Part shown: positions 1 to 11,395 of the stretch, piece by piece | How the letters are laid out: each line of letters begins with the position of its first letter | How positions within the stretch are numbered: the first letter of the stretch is position 1 | NCBI GenBank assembly: GCA_029948255.1 | Contig: JALIZF010001578.1 | Location: 186,001-250,000, forward strand | Source: Telmatactis stephensoni | Taxonomy: Eukaryota > Cnidaria > Anthozoa > Actiniaria > Isophelliidae | Direction of reading: 5' to 3' | Length of the DNA: 64,000 nt | Translations under genes and position numbers: made by a program | Notes under the pieces: generated by a model | What the model was told of the DNA's origin: nothing | What the model saw: the letters and a program-made list of their open reading frames with translations, nothing else | The model's database searches: none

Positions 1-42
1 TTAGAAACTAAAAAAGTCCTAATGGGTTTTGTCTAAGATTGT
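1..42. repeat. Right terminus of a MITE cut by the window edge
   Basis: These 42 bases match positions 1188-1229, the right end of the complete small element at 957-1229, with two mismatches. The rest of this copy lies left of the window. Confidence 0.75.
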
Positions 43-525
43 CTACGGAGGGTTTTTTTACAAAAACGGTTTTTGTTGGCTGTAAATGACTATTTTAGTT
101 TGCTAGATCTAATATAAAACATGTAGCGTTGTTTTTGCCAAATTACAAGTGTACCCTGAAAAATTAGCAAGGACTATATGCAAAATGAGGGCTGTGTATT
201 GAGACTTGGAAAAGAGAATTGAATGGCATTAGCGACTAGCGCACCTTCTAAAATTTATTAAGAGTTTGTGTATTTGCCATACGACCAAAGAACAAGCCAG
301 TTGCACAAAGTAAGCTCAATAAACATCAGAAAAAGCAAAATTACAATAGTTCCACTAAAGCCTACGTCCGTTTTTGTACTAAAACTGAGGTCATGCCGAA
401 CTTCTTATAGCAAATTCGGTTTTTAGCTAATTTCACTCAGCAGTAAAGAATTAAAGCTTACTTGTGAGAATTATCTCACTCAATGTGCTTAAAATGATTT
501 GGTGGCCCCCAAAACATTGTAAAAT
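43..525. other. Non-coding AT-rich stretch, nothing recognised
   Basis: No open frame with recognisable protein similarity, no RNA gene and no repeat structure was seen here. Confidence 0.5.
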
Positions 526-669
526 GACCAAAAATCTCAAAAAAACCTACGAACTACCACGGACAACCACCACATTCTAATAGAAAGAAATATGATATAT
601 CTTTATATAATTATTGTGGTTGTCCGTGGTTGTTCGTGGTAGTTTGTCGGTTTTTGGGAGTTTTTGGTC
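526..669. mobile_element. Short hairpin element (MITE-like)
   Basis: The two ends are imperfect inverted complements: GACCAAAAATCTC at the left and GAGTTTTTGGTC at the right, continuing inward through CTACCACGGACAACCACC and its complement at about 614-646. The right arm carries an extra partial repeat of the GTGGTTGTCCG block. About 144 bp, no coding capacity. No clear target-site duplication was seen, so the family is unassigned. Confidence 0.6.
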
Positions 670-956
670 CAATTTTTTGATAGAAACGTTGGATAATACT
701 ACTTAAAATAGAATAATAGCGATCTCCGCTTTTCGGTCGAGAAATGAAATCGGAAAACGGCAAATTCGTATTTTCGACATGCGGGCTTCCTGTGTTGGCC
801 ATACGTGCGATTTGGGACAACGATTTAGCATAGTTTCCGGTGACCATGAACCAAAAACGACTTTTTCATTTCACCTTCTTTATATTTTATATATTTTCTT
901 TGAAATAAAATATATAATAGCCTTAAAAACGTTGTTTTTAAAATTTAGTGCCATAG

Positions 957-1229
957 ACAATCTCGGACATAACTGTTAGGACTAATTTCAGCCTTTTAGG
1001 ATCTCTTTTATGTTGCTCAGGATACTCCCCACCCCTCCCCCTCCCCATACAATGTTGTAATGGTTGTGAATGTACTTGCAAACTGAACAGCCACCATTCG
1101 GCTTCAACATTGAGAGGGGGGAGAGGGGAATTGCATGACAAATTATTTGAAAACCTTGAATTCTTCCAGCAATGACATGAAATCATGTTAGAAACTAAAA
1201 AAGTCCTAACGGGTTTTGTCCAAGATTGT
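957..1229. mobile_element. MITE family A with ACAATC termini
   Basis: The left end ACAATCTCGGACATAACTG and the right end (reverse complement ACAATCTTGGACAAAACCC) form terminal inverted repeats that continue inward to TTAGGACT. Inside lies a second inverted pair: a C-rich tract followed by CAATGTTG near 1032-1056, and CAACATTG followed by a G-rich tract near 1107-1130. No transposase is encoded. A second copy is cut by the left edge of the window. The target duplication is not clear. Confidence 0.75.
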
Positions 1230-2394
1230 AGCGATATAAATTATTTACCACCATACCTGTATGCCAAAGACTCATATGTTTCATGGCAATGTTTTTGGGT
1301 ATTTCTATTTTACATGTATTTGCCTATAAATAAAATAGCCTCATTAAATTTGGATAAAAGTTTATAAAATCCAAAACACATTTTTTAACACAACCATGAA
1401 CCGTGAAAATAAGCCAATTAATTTATTCAATGTGAGAATTTAGGGACTTGTGAGAAATAATCAGGGAAGGGGGGTAGAAAACGGGAGAGGCTCATAATGT
1501 TTTGAGATGCAGAAAAAGAAGGATCATGGAAAAAACAGGCACTGAAATAGAAAATATCTTGCTATTTTAAGCAAAATCCGAGGGTAGGGTCAGGAAATTC
1601 CATACCCTTCGTAGGGGAGGGTTACATTAATTCAAGATCACCCCTCCCCCCTGCTAATTTCTACCAAGTCTCTTAGTAGGGATTTAACAAGTAAAACGTG
1701 TTTGAACAAAATACTTGCTTGTCCGATGCAACGATTTTGGCTGTTATCAATCAGATAGCAGGATTGATCGCGATTGCATCCGGAAGTGTCGGCTAGCGTG
1801 AGCAAGTTTTGTTTTTCTGGGGTTCCTGTGCTCAGCTTTGTTTTGACGTTGTAAATTTCAAGATGGCTGCTGGCACGGATCTGGCTGTGGTTTTCGTTGC
1901 AAACTAAGACATGTTTGATGGATGTTATTGTTGTATTCATGGTTTCAAAAAGGTTTGTAGCTGACAATATATAATTACGTGTAATATATATTTATATAAA
2001 TATGAATATATAATAAATTTGGAATATATCGGATCATGTTTTCTCGTTTTCTCAATATGCAAGTCAATACAAAGTCACTGAAATTTGAACTAGATAAGCT
2101 TCTGGCCTCCTCCACTTACATTTTAGGAAGTACAATACAGAACAATTAATATTTTAATCCGTCCTTCTTCACTTTGCTTTTTTAAGAATTTTATATTTAT
2201 AACTGTTTTTATTGCTACTGATTGACTGTAGTCCTCCATTTAAAATTCTAAAATTATAAGGTATTGCAGATCAAGTATTGGATATTTTAAAATGTCTTCA
2301 TATATATTGTATGGATATCACAATAGTCAAGTAGTTGTTTCAAGTTAATGTTGTAGGTGAAGATGAGTTGCCTTGTTCATCTTGCAACATGAAT
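1230..2394. other. Unassigned sequence before the satellite
   Basis: No gene was recognised. There is an uninterrupted antisense frame of about 110 codons near 1638-1967, but it has no recognisable domain, so it is not called. Confidence 0.45.
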
Positions 2395-4880
2395 ATCCTA
2401 TGTATCTGTTGTGGTACTGCAAAGTGTCATATTGATCGATATAGTTGCGGTTAGATATCCAATTATGTATTTGTTGTACTACTGCAGAAGTGTTATTGAT
2501 CCATATAGTTTCAGTTAGATATACAATTATGTATCTGTTGTGGTACTGCAAAGTGTCATATTGATCCATATAGTTGCAGTTAGATATCCAATTATGTATA
2601 TGTTGTAGTACTGCAGAAGTGTTATTGATCCATATAGTTGCAGTTAGATATCCAATTATGTATCTGTTGTAGTACTGCAGAAGTGTTATTGATCCATATA
2701 GTTGCAGTTAGATATCCAATTATGTATTTGTTGTGGTACTGCAAAGTGTCATATTGATCGATATAGTTGTGGTTAGATATCGAATTATGTATTTGTTGTA
2801 GTACTGCAGAAGTGTTATTGATCCATATAGTTGCAGTTAGATATCCAATTATGTATCTGTTGTGGTACTGCAGAAGTGTTATTGATCCATATAGTTGCAG
2901 TTAGATATCCAATTATGTATTTGTTGTAGTATTGCAGAAGTGTTATTGATCCATATAGTTGCAGTTAGATATGCAATTATGTATCTGTTGTAGTACTGCA
3001 GAAGTGTTATTGATCCATATAGTTGCAGTTAGATATACAATTATGTATCTGTTGTGGTACTGCAGAAGTGTTATTGATCCATATAGTTGCAGTTAGATAT
3101 GCAATTATGTATCTGTTGTAGTACTGCAGAAGTGTTATTGATCCATATAGTTTCAGTTAGATATCCAATTATGTATTTGTTGTAGTATTGCAGAAGTGTT
3201 ATTGATCCATATAGTTGCAGTTAGATATGCAATTATGTATCTGTTGTAGTACTGCAGAAGTGTTATTGATCCATATAGTTGCAGTTAGATATCCAATTAT
3301 GTATCTGTTGTGGTACTGCAGAAGTGTTATTGATCCATATAGTTGCAGTTAGATATCCAATTATGTATTTGTTGTAGTATTGCAGAAGTGTTATTGATCC
3401 ATATAGTTGCAGTTAGATATGCAATTATGTATCTGTTGTGGTACTGCAGAAGTGTTATTGATCCATATAGTTGCAGTTAGATATCCAATTATGTATTTGT
3501 TGTAGTATTGCAGAAGTGTTATTGATCCATATAGTTGCAGTTAGATATCCAATTATGTATCTGTTGTAGTACTGCAGAAGTGTTATTGATCCATATAGTT
3601 GCAGTTAGATATCCAATTATGTATTTGTTGTGGTACTGCAAAGTGTCATATTGATCGATATAGTTGCGGTTAGATATCGAATTATGTATTTGTTGTAGTA
3701 CTGCAGAAGTGTTATTGATCCATATTGTTGCAGTTAGATATACAATATGTATCTGTTGTAGTACTGCAGAAGTGTTATTGATCCATATAGTTGCAGTTAG
3801 ATATCCAATTATGTATCTGTTGTGGTACTGCAAAGTGTCATATTGATCCATATAGTTGCAGTTAGATATCCAATTATGTATCTGTTGTGGTACTGCAGAA
3901 GTGTTATTGATCCATATAGTTGCAGTTAGATATGCAATTATGTATCTGTTGTGGTACTGCAGAAGTGTTATTGATCCATATAGTTGCAGTTAGATATCCA
4001 ATATGTATTTGTTGTAGTATTGCAGAAGTGTTATTGATCCATATAGTTGCAGTTAGATATGCAATTATGTATCTGTTGTAGTACTGCAGAAGTGTTATTG
4101 ATCCATATAGTTGCAGTTAGATATCCAATTATGTATCTGTTGTGGTACTGCAAAGTGTCATATTGATCCATATAGTTGCAGTTAGATATCCAATTATGTA
4201 TCTGTTGTAGTACTGCAGAAGTGTTATTGATCCATATAGTTGCAGTTAGATATCCAATTATGTATTTGTTGTGGTACTGCAAAGTGTCATATTGATCGAT
4301 ATAGTTGCGGTTAGATATCGAATTATGTATTTGTTGTAGTACTGCAGAAGTGTTATTGATCCATATAGTTTCAGTTAGATATCCAATTATGTATCTGTTG
4401 TAGTACTGCAGAAGTGTTATTGATCCATATAGTCGCAGTTAGATATCCAATTGTGTATCTGTTGTAGTACTGCAGAAGTGTTATTGATCCATATAGTTGG
4501 AGTTAGATATGCAATTATGTATCTGTTGTGGTACTGCAGAAGTGTTATTGATCCATATAGTTGCAGTTAGATATGCAATATGTATTTGTTGTAGTACTGC
4601 AGAAGTGTTATTGATCCATATAGTTGCAGTTAGATATCCAATATGTATTTGTTGTAGTACTGCAGAAGTGTTATTGATCCATATAGTTGCGGTTATAGAT
4701 ATCCAATATGTATCTGTTGTGGTACTGCAGATTGAAGTGTTATTGGTCCATATACTTGCAGTTAGATATCGAATATGTATCTGTTGTGGTACTGCAGAAG
4801 TATGTGTCATTGATCCATTAAGGGTTTCTGTAATAGATTCCCATAATTATGTATATCTGTTGTGGTGCTGCAAAGATTCA
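2395..4880. repeat. 64-bp tandem satellite, about 38 copies
   Basis: A monomer containing GATATCCAATTATGTATCTG, GTAGTACTGCAGAAG and TTGATCCATATAGTTGCAG repeats with a 64-base period (for example 2641 and 2705 start the same phase). Two variants are interspersed: a common one with CAGAAGTGTTATTGATCC, and a less common 65-base one with CAAAGTGTCATATTGATC. Occasional units lose one T and become 63 bases. The final copies (after about 4690) are more diverged, as expected for array edges. Long open frames across the array arise only because three units of 64 are divisible by three and are not genes. Confidence 0.95.
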
Positions 4881-5404
4881 TCGTCTGTTGCCCATGTACA
4901 TGTATATGACAATGCTCTTTACTGATTGTGATTTTTTGTTTGGGTAAATTAACTAGTTAATAAATGATATCTATGTTTACTTAATATAATTACATTTTCA
5001 TCTTTGATGTTACAGTTTTTGTTGGTCTTCACTAAGTGGATCAGAATATAGAACATTGTAGTCTGCAATACCTAGAGTGAAAAATTATTAATGAATGTAG
5101 AATTAGTAAGTGTTAATTATCACCTCTTTGAAGATTCACTATCTCCTTGCTGGGATTGCTTTTTGAGTGCATGCTATTTCTAGATAATAATCTTAACTAG
5201 TAGTTCAGTGTAACTATAAATATATACAATTCTGAATCAACTAATTTGTTAAATATTAACAGGAGTAGAGTGGGGAATTACACATTTTGCACTGATCCAA
5301 AATAAACCGATTATATTAGAGTCACTGACTGTTAACCAAACATATGTAATAATTTAAATATATATTAATATTATAGTTTCAAGATATATTATTCATTATT
5401 TCAA
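4881..5404. other. AT-rich spacer
   Basis: No coding or RNA feature was seen. It may include the 3' terminus of the minus-strand Helitron-like element, but no terminal hairpin with a CTRR end could be assigned. Confidence 0.4.
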
Positions 5405-6043
5405 TTATGTATGTGCATATGTAAATAAAAATTTTACATATATTTTTTTTTGATCTGAGTAGTAGACACTTACAACTGATGTTTTAACAATATCATATGT
5501 TGACTTTAGGTAAACATGATCCAAAGTGGTTCCTGCTGAAATGAATGTGGGGCTTTGGACAACTTGGAAGTAATCAAGGGAATCCATCAAAGATTCAAGT
5601 GGTCTATTAGTGATTTCATGGAAATAGTTGATATTGAAGTCTCCAATTATTATGTCAATAGGAATAGTACTAAGGATATTTCTAAGATGTTGCACATACT
5701 GTTGAATGGTTGTGTTATTTTTTCGATAAAGGAGTAGAACTTTACAACTTTGTTGAGTATCATTGTTTTGAAGTATAAATGTCAGTCCATTTATTTCAGG
5801 AAAGTATTGGTATTGTGTTGTTTGTACAGGGTTCTTTGCACATACTGCTAAACTCGAGAATCTATCTGAAGGGTGATCTTGTCTGTTTACAGTGTAAATG
5901 GATAGAGATCATTTTTTATTTTCACTGTCATTGCTATGAGGCAGGAGTTGTGTCTCTGTTAATGCTATTAAATCGCCTATCAAAGATGTTTGAATCACAT
6001 TTGAGTGTCTATGCTATGTTTCCTTGAGAGATCTGACATTTAG
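5405..6043 (-). pseudogene. Endonuclease/exonuclease/phosphatase (APE-like) domain of the Helitron
   Basis: A single minus-strand frame with two internal stops runs LNVRSLKE (start of an EEP nuclease fold), then LIGDLIALTETQL (the metal-binding E), then IIIGDFNINYF (the catalytic D and N) and TTLDHVYLK, with SDQ where SDHxP is usual. It begins 46 bases after the helicase stop, in the same orientation. Animal Helentrons carry such a nuclease after the helicase, so I assign it to the same element rather than to a separate LINE; no reverse transcriptase follows it. Confidence 0.8.
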
Positions 6044-6089
6044 AAGAGAAATAGGTAAGTATTCCACTGACATCTGTGATGTGTTTGAC

Positions 6090-7325
6090 CTAGTCGGCAT
6101 GCATGGTAAAATGAAAGAAATGTTCCTTTAGTCTTTCATATTCTTCATGTCCTCTAGTATCTGCTTTCCACGGTTTGGCTTTCAGGTTTCCCAATATATG
6201 TGAATGACATTTAAAGACTGTAGATCTACTTAATGCAACATAAACTTGACCATAGTTGAATCCCCTCTTGTTTGATCAATTCAAAGCTAATGACTAGGTT
6301 CTTGAGTGATAATCCTTGTACTTTATGAATACTCACAGCATAGGCTAGTGTTAAAGGAAACTGCATTCTCTGGATTTCAGGTGAAGATGGCTTGTTTGAT
6401 CTTATCTTGATTCTTGCTAATATGGGTTCAATAGGTACACTCTGTTTTCTCTAACAAAAGGATTGCTACTCTTTTCTATTAAATTATTGCCAGCTTTTTC
6501 ATCATCAAACTTAATGTAAACAACAGTTTGGTTTTCATTGTTTTGGTTATTTCCAATTCGTATAACAGTTCCTATTTGTCCATTAATTAATCTGTCTGCA
6601 ATGTCAATGTTGGTTGTTAACATGACTCTAGCAGTTTCTTTGATACAGATATCAGAATCGAGTCCACCTGTTTCTGATCTAGGTCTGGCTAAAACTCTGT
6701 TAATGTCTTGTTGTGATACATTGGAAGGATACTGGTCTATGGCATTCAAATGAAATAAAGGTGCAGGTATTTGTTCTAGTTTGCTGTTATTATGCTGATT
6801 GACAGGATTATTTTCAGCCCAAATATGAAGAGCATCTGATGGGTAATTATCATCTGATTCATCTATTGCTCTAGATTGGATACACTTGATATCATCTTCA
6901 GTTTGGCTTGCTGTACGAAATCTATTCAGTAATTCAGCAAATGGTTGATCATCCTTCTGCCTCATGATATCAACAAGCTCTATCATAGTGAATAGGTGCC
7001 ATGGGTGGTACAGGTTCAACACATCATTTCTGAAGTTAGCAAAAACTGGTTTCTTACGTATTGGTGGTAGTTGATACATGTCACCAACGACAAGGATACT
7101 TATGCCTGCAAACAGCTGGGTGTTTGAAGTACCAAATATTTCCTTTAGTCTCTGGTGGATGTGTAGCAATGTGGTGTTACCAACCATGGAAATTTCATCT
7201 ATGATGATTAATTTTAACTCAGATAATGACAATCTCATTTGTGTTCTCTTTTGGTCTGACATTGCAGGAACAAATTTCACCTGTTTCTATAGGGATTGCA
7301 AGAGCAGTATTTATTGTTGTCCCAT
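6090..7325 (-). pseudogene. PIF1-type helicase remnant of the Helitron-like element
   Basis: The sequence starts abruptly at GTTINTALAIPIE, shortly after where Walker A should be, then a frameshift leads into motif II (LIIIDEISMVG), motif III (VVGDMYQLPPI) and, after about 250 residues, the C-terminal motifs LTLAYAVSIHKVQGLSL and NYGQVYVALSRS, ending at a TAG at 6090-6092. At least two frameshifts (near 7280 and 6417) break it. It follows the DUF6570 segment at a deletion joint near 7325, so the Rep nuclease and the helicase N-terminus are missing. The motif order and the KVQGLSL/YVALSRS blocks identify PIF1/RRM3-like Helitron helicases. No intact enzyme can be made. Confidence 0.85.
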
Positions 7326-8109
7326 GATCTATGTTCATTCATAGGATCTTCTATTTCTTCCTCATCATTTGTGTTCTCTTTGTCAGTGTTGTCTTTATGG
7401 TGAGAAGTTTTACTACTGTCACCATCAGCTATGTCAGGTACATCATTTATAGGTCTAAGTGTGTTTTCTGAAATGTCATGATTTTGTTGCAGATTCTTTG
7501 CATTAGCATCAATATTATCATTGCTAACACTTATTTTATCTAGCACTAGCTGAGGTCTCACATTTTCAAAGTAAACATGTCCTCTGAATTGTAGTTTTCT
7601 TTTCAGTTTTAACCTTATTATACCTGATCTTTCAGGAGGGCGTGGTAATATATTGCAAGTTTCATTACATTCGACTGGTACATTACATATTGCACCTTTA
7701 ATTTTTCTCTGTTGTCCTTTGGACATTATAAATATTTTTTCAAAGACAATTCTTTTAGCTATTAGAATTTGCTCTAGCTTTTGAAGTACTGATAGTTCTT
7801 GAGGTACTTCATAAACACACAACTTATTGCAAACAGCTTGACATGGAATTTGGCCTTTCAAGACTTTTTTATGGCAGGTTTTACAAATGTACTCCTTCCC
7901 ATCAAATGATTGAACATTAGTAAACACATTTTGATTCTTGTAATATTTTTGTTTATTTAACGTAATTACTGTCTTTTTATAAAGCAGCCTGTTACAAACA
8001 GAACATATATAGCATGGACCCTCTCTTATTTTCTTTTGAAATGCTGAGATCTTTGAATTCAAGTCAGTGTTTTGTTTGACTTTGTTCCTGTTTGATTGAA
8101 CTTTTGATT

Positions 8110-8530
8110 GAGCTTTTGTTATAAGTGTTTCCTTTTCTGCTGAATCCAGTGTTTGATACCATTCTGCTCTATTGGATAAAAGGGTCTGTTTTTCTTCAGT
8201 TGTTAGCGATTTGTACCATTCTGCTCTATTAGATAAAAGGGTCTGTTTTTCTTCAGTTGTTAGCGATTTGTACCATTCTGCTCTATTAGATAAAAGGGTC
8301 TGTTTTTCTTCAGTTGTTAGTGACTTGTAAGACTCTGCTCTATTAGATAAAAGGGTCTGTTTTTCTTCAGGTGCTAGTGATCTATACCATTCTGCTCTAT
8401 TAGATAAAAGGGTCTGTTTTTCTTCAGCTGTTAGTGATTTGTACCATTCTGCTCTATTAGATATTTCTTCGGGTGTCAGTGATTTGTAACATTCTGCTTT
8501 ATTAGTCAAAATTGTTTCCTTTTGTTCAGG
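8110..8530 (-). repeat. 57-bp tandem coding repeats (AEWYKSLTxEEKQTLLSNR)
   Basis: About seven to eight 19-residue units of the form AEWYKSLTTEEKQTLLSNR, charged and probably helical. Three central copies are nearly identical at the nucleotide level, showing recent array expansion. They precede the CxxC/DUF6570-like segment. Confidence 0.85.
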
Positions 8531-9994
8531 AAGTAGTGATTCATACCATTGTTTTTGCTGTTCTCTTTTATTTTGTAATTTTCTCCTTTTAAGTTCAGAT
8601 TCCATTTCCTCATACAGTTTTCTCTTTCTGGTGGATTGCTGTTGCTTTTCATTATTAGATCGGTGTTTGGCCATTATCCTTTGCCTTACTTCATTTGACA
8701 AATTGGTTGAGCATGTTATAATTAAAAACTTCATACAGTATTTAACATCATTATTTCCATTTTGTCTTTTAGCAATATCTAAGAGCATCTGACACAAAGA
8801 ATCAATGCCTGTAACATTTTGAAATACATTCACTTTGTTTCCATCAAGACTGAATTCTGCTAAAAAATATTTTGGTTTGTTGTAATTGTTTTGAAAAATA
8901 CAGCTTAAACAACAATTTAAAATCCACATCAAGAATCCAGTGTTATGTGTTGTATTATCTGCAATCAATTTCTTAAGCATTATCTTGCTACCTAGAGATG
9001 TAGGATTTAGTATACCTTGTTTATCTAGGCTACAGGTAATGGTAATATGTGCATCATATATTTCAATCATATTAGGTAACTTGTTAATTGTAGGCAGTTG
9101 TTTGACATTTGTATTAGTTGAATTGTAAAATTTTGTTCCATGCTCAACAATTGAGCTTAAAGTTTCTGAATTCCAATACCGGGATGATTTTATTAAAGAA
9201 TAACAAAGTGAATATAATGATATTGCACAGCAGCATTTAAATAAAGGAATATCATTGTTTGAATGAGTATCATTATCAAGTAAAGGAATATCATTGGTTG
9301 AGTGGGTATCATTACTGTCATTGAGGGTAGGGCGATTTGTTTTATGATATCTTGCAGCACTGACAAGAATTGACTGATCAATGTTGCTAATATGTACACC
9401 TTTGACTTCAAATAAAGCAATTGGGTTTGTATGTAGTGTTTGCAAGTAACAAATCAGTTCTTCTACCGATTGTAATTCTAATAATACACAAGTCCCTTGA
9501 GGGTGACACATACCCATTGCATCTCTCGCATGTGAATCAAATAGTTTTATCTTACCATCTGAAGTACAATATATGGCTACTGTACTACATCAAATTGTCA
9601 ATATGAATGATGTATAATTTTGAGAGAGTAATGATTGGAATGCATTTAACAAAGATGTACAGTATTCAAATGTTTCTAGTGTACAATTACCATGAATAGT
9701 ACCATTATAGCTTGGACTGTACTCGAGTTTATAGGTAGTATTGAATATAGAGACCATTTCAGGTATTTCTGTTAACATCAAGAATGTTTGTTGAGACAGT
9801 CTACATAAACTACCATACAGTTCATTTCCAATGTTCATAATTTGAGCTAAGTCTGCTGATGATGAAATACCATTTTTTTTGTATGCAAATATTAATGATG
9901 TAAGGGACATAGCTACACACTGAGTACCTGAATTAAGCCCAAACAATACATTGTCTTGACTATAGGGTGCTTGAATAGTTTTAGTAGGATCAAT

Positions 9995-10018
9995 AGGGCC
10001 AGGATTTGTTTCAATATC
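9995..10018 (-). other. 2A ribosome-skipping motif DIETNPGP
   Basis: Read on the minus strand, the codons spell D-I-E-T-N-P-G-P, an exact match to the DxExNPGP consensus at which ribosomes release the upstream peptide and continue with Pro. It separates the repeat and membrane-segment part (about 466 residues) from the protease-like domain. Seen directly; activity in this context is inferred. Confidence 0.85.
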
Positions 10019-10875
10019 ACTTGACAGAATAAAATTAGAATGATTCACTCTGTGATTCAAATTCTTATAAACATTTGACTTAGAAATTTTGATTGGATGT
10101 AAATCTTGTGGTATAGTACGTCCTATTAAGCATTCTGGATTAAAATTATTCTTTACAAGTTTCATCTTACACTTAAATGACTTTTTATTCTTTGTCTTTA
10201 TGAATAACCATTTCACATATCTCAGCTTGAGTTTGCGTTTACGATGTACAATGGATATACTTGAAAAATGATTATTACCAAGTACATATTTATGCATCTG
10301 AGAGGACTTTGGAACTTGTTTTGCTATATAAGATCTCAGCACGCACCTAACTTGTCTTGATTTATTTAACAAGCTTGTAATTTTCTTTACTGGTATTCTG
10401 CTTGGTTCACGATCACGCACATGAACACAATAACGACCTTCTACAAACTTGTGATATCGAGACCTTAAATTCTTTATTGATGTATAGTTGTTTCCAGTTA
10501 TATCATCATACATAACAGACAATTTCTCAGCTTTATCTAAAACATTACAATCAGTTAAGGTATTCATAATACATTGTGTTGATGAAATAGCTACATAAAC
10601 AATAGAACAGCAAACAGTTGTTGATATACTCATAAATATTGCATACAATGATAGAGTAGATATCGTCCATTCAACGGTACAATACATTGTGTACAGAATA
10701 ACAATTAACAGAAAAACAAAGATTACCTGCGTACTCATAGTGCAAATATCCATTAAGCTTATAATGTTCCATATTTCCTGAAAATATGACTTTTGAATTT
10801 GTATCTCAGTTTGATTATTACTTAACACATTTTGTTCATAACACTTTGGTAGCTCATGTAACTTTGGTATTAACA

Positions 10876-11310
10876 TTTGAAGTTCGTTTTTCGCTGTCAC
10901 TGCAGCTCCTTCACGAACAGAAGGGTTTGCGACCAAGTAAACTTTGCTGGTCTGGTCGTTTTTTGCTGCCGTTGCAGCTCTCTCACGACTAAAAGAGGTG
11001 GTGACCATATAAACATTGCTGGCCTGGTCGTTTTTCGCTGCCGTTGCAGCTCTCTCACGACTAGAAGAGGTGGTGACCATATAAACATTGCTGGTCTGGT
11101 TGTTTTTCGCTGCCGTTGCAGCTCTCTCACGACTAGAAGAGGTGGTGACCATATAAACTTTGTTGGTCTCTTCGTTTTTTGCTGCTGGGACAGCTCCCTC
11201 ACGAATGGAAGGGGTAGCAACCATAATAACTTTGCTGGTCTCTTCGTTTTTTGCTGCTGGGACAGCTCCCTCACGAATAGAAGGGGTAGTGATGATAAAA
11301 CTCCTGTTTT
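10876..11310 (-). repeat. 81-bp tandem coding repeats at the N-terminus
   Basis: Six imperfect repeats of about 27 codons with the pattern SxREGA(V/A)xAAKNEETxKVYMV. The period and phase are kept, so the repeats are translated. The strong + strand open frames over the same bases are a by-product of this periodicity. Confidence 0.85.
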
Positions 11311-11395
11311 CTTTGTCTTTCCTTGCCATATTCTTCACTTCAAGACACACTGATACAAAATGGCAGCTTGGTTTCACCACGCGACGAGCAAGCAT

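Larger units (their letters stand above)
5405..11395 (-). mobile_element. Decayed Helitron-like (Helentron-type) element
   Basis: Consecutive minus-strand segments have the domain order of animal Helitron/Helentron proteins: an N-terminal extension with Cys/His protease-like domains, a DUF6570-like region, PIF1-type helicase motifs and a C-terminal apurinic-type endonuclease. The HUH Rep catalytic block and the helicase Walker A are absent, so this is an internally deleted copy. Coordinates give the coding span only; the true termini were not identified. A CCAAT-type box (complement of ATTGGTCAA) lies near 11429, upstream of the first ATG. Confidence 0.75.
7277..11395 (-). pseudogene. Helitron N-terminal polyprotein: repeats, TM, 2A, protease-like, DUF6570
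   Basis: One reading frame of about 1,370 codons, interrupted only by an in-frame TGA at 9590-9592; the frame continues directly on both sides. In order: six about-27-residue repeats (residues about 30-175); two hydrophobic segments near residues 210-265 that look like membrane helices; a basic region; the 2A motif DIETNPGP at residue 460; a domain with GTQCVAMS and, after the stop, FDSHARD, which I read as the Cys and His of a papain-like or OTU-like protease; a second, weaker copy (CCCAISLYSLCYSL); a run of 19-residue repeats; then CxxC-rich sequence with the DUF6570-type motif ILPRPPERSGII. The frame ends soon after, at the deletion that fuses it out of frame to the helicase remnant. The domain names are family knowledge; protease activity is inferred. 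Membrane segments are unusual for a Helitron protein. Confidence 0.7.

Noticed and set aside
611..847. Open frame near the 526-669 hairpin
   Set aside because: It starts inside the inverted repeat and has no domain.
1638..1967. 110-codon minus-strand frame
   Set aside because: No recognisable domain, neighbouring exons or splice support.
2395..4880. Regular repeats resembling a CRISPR array
   Set aside because: There are no unique spacers, the unit is continuous, and the DNA is eukaryotic.
2345..4925. Repeated open frames of 60-140 codons across the satellite on both strands
   Set aside because: They arise from the 64-base periodicity and unit-length changes; no gene signal.
5405..6043. 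Endonuclease fragment as the start of a separate LINE
   Set aside because: It is collinear with and 46 bases from the helicase stop, in the same orientation, and no reverse transcriptase follows.
10877..11353. Long + strand frame opposite the Helitron N-terminus
   Set aside because: It is the complement of the 81-bp coding repeats; the minus-strand frame is continuous with recognised domains.
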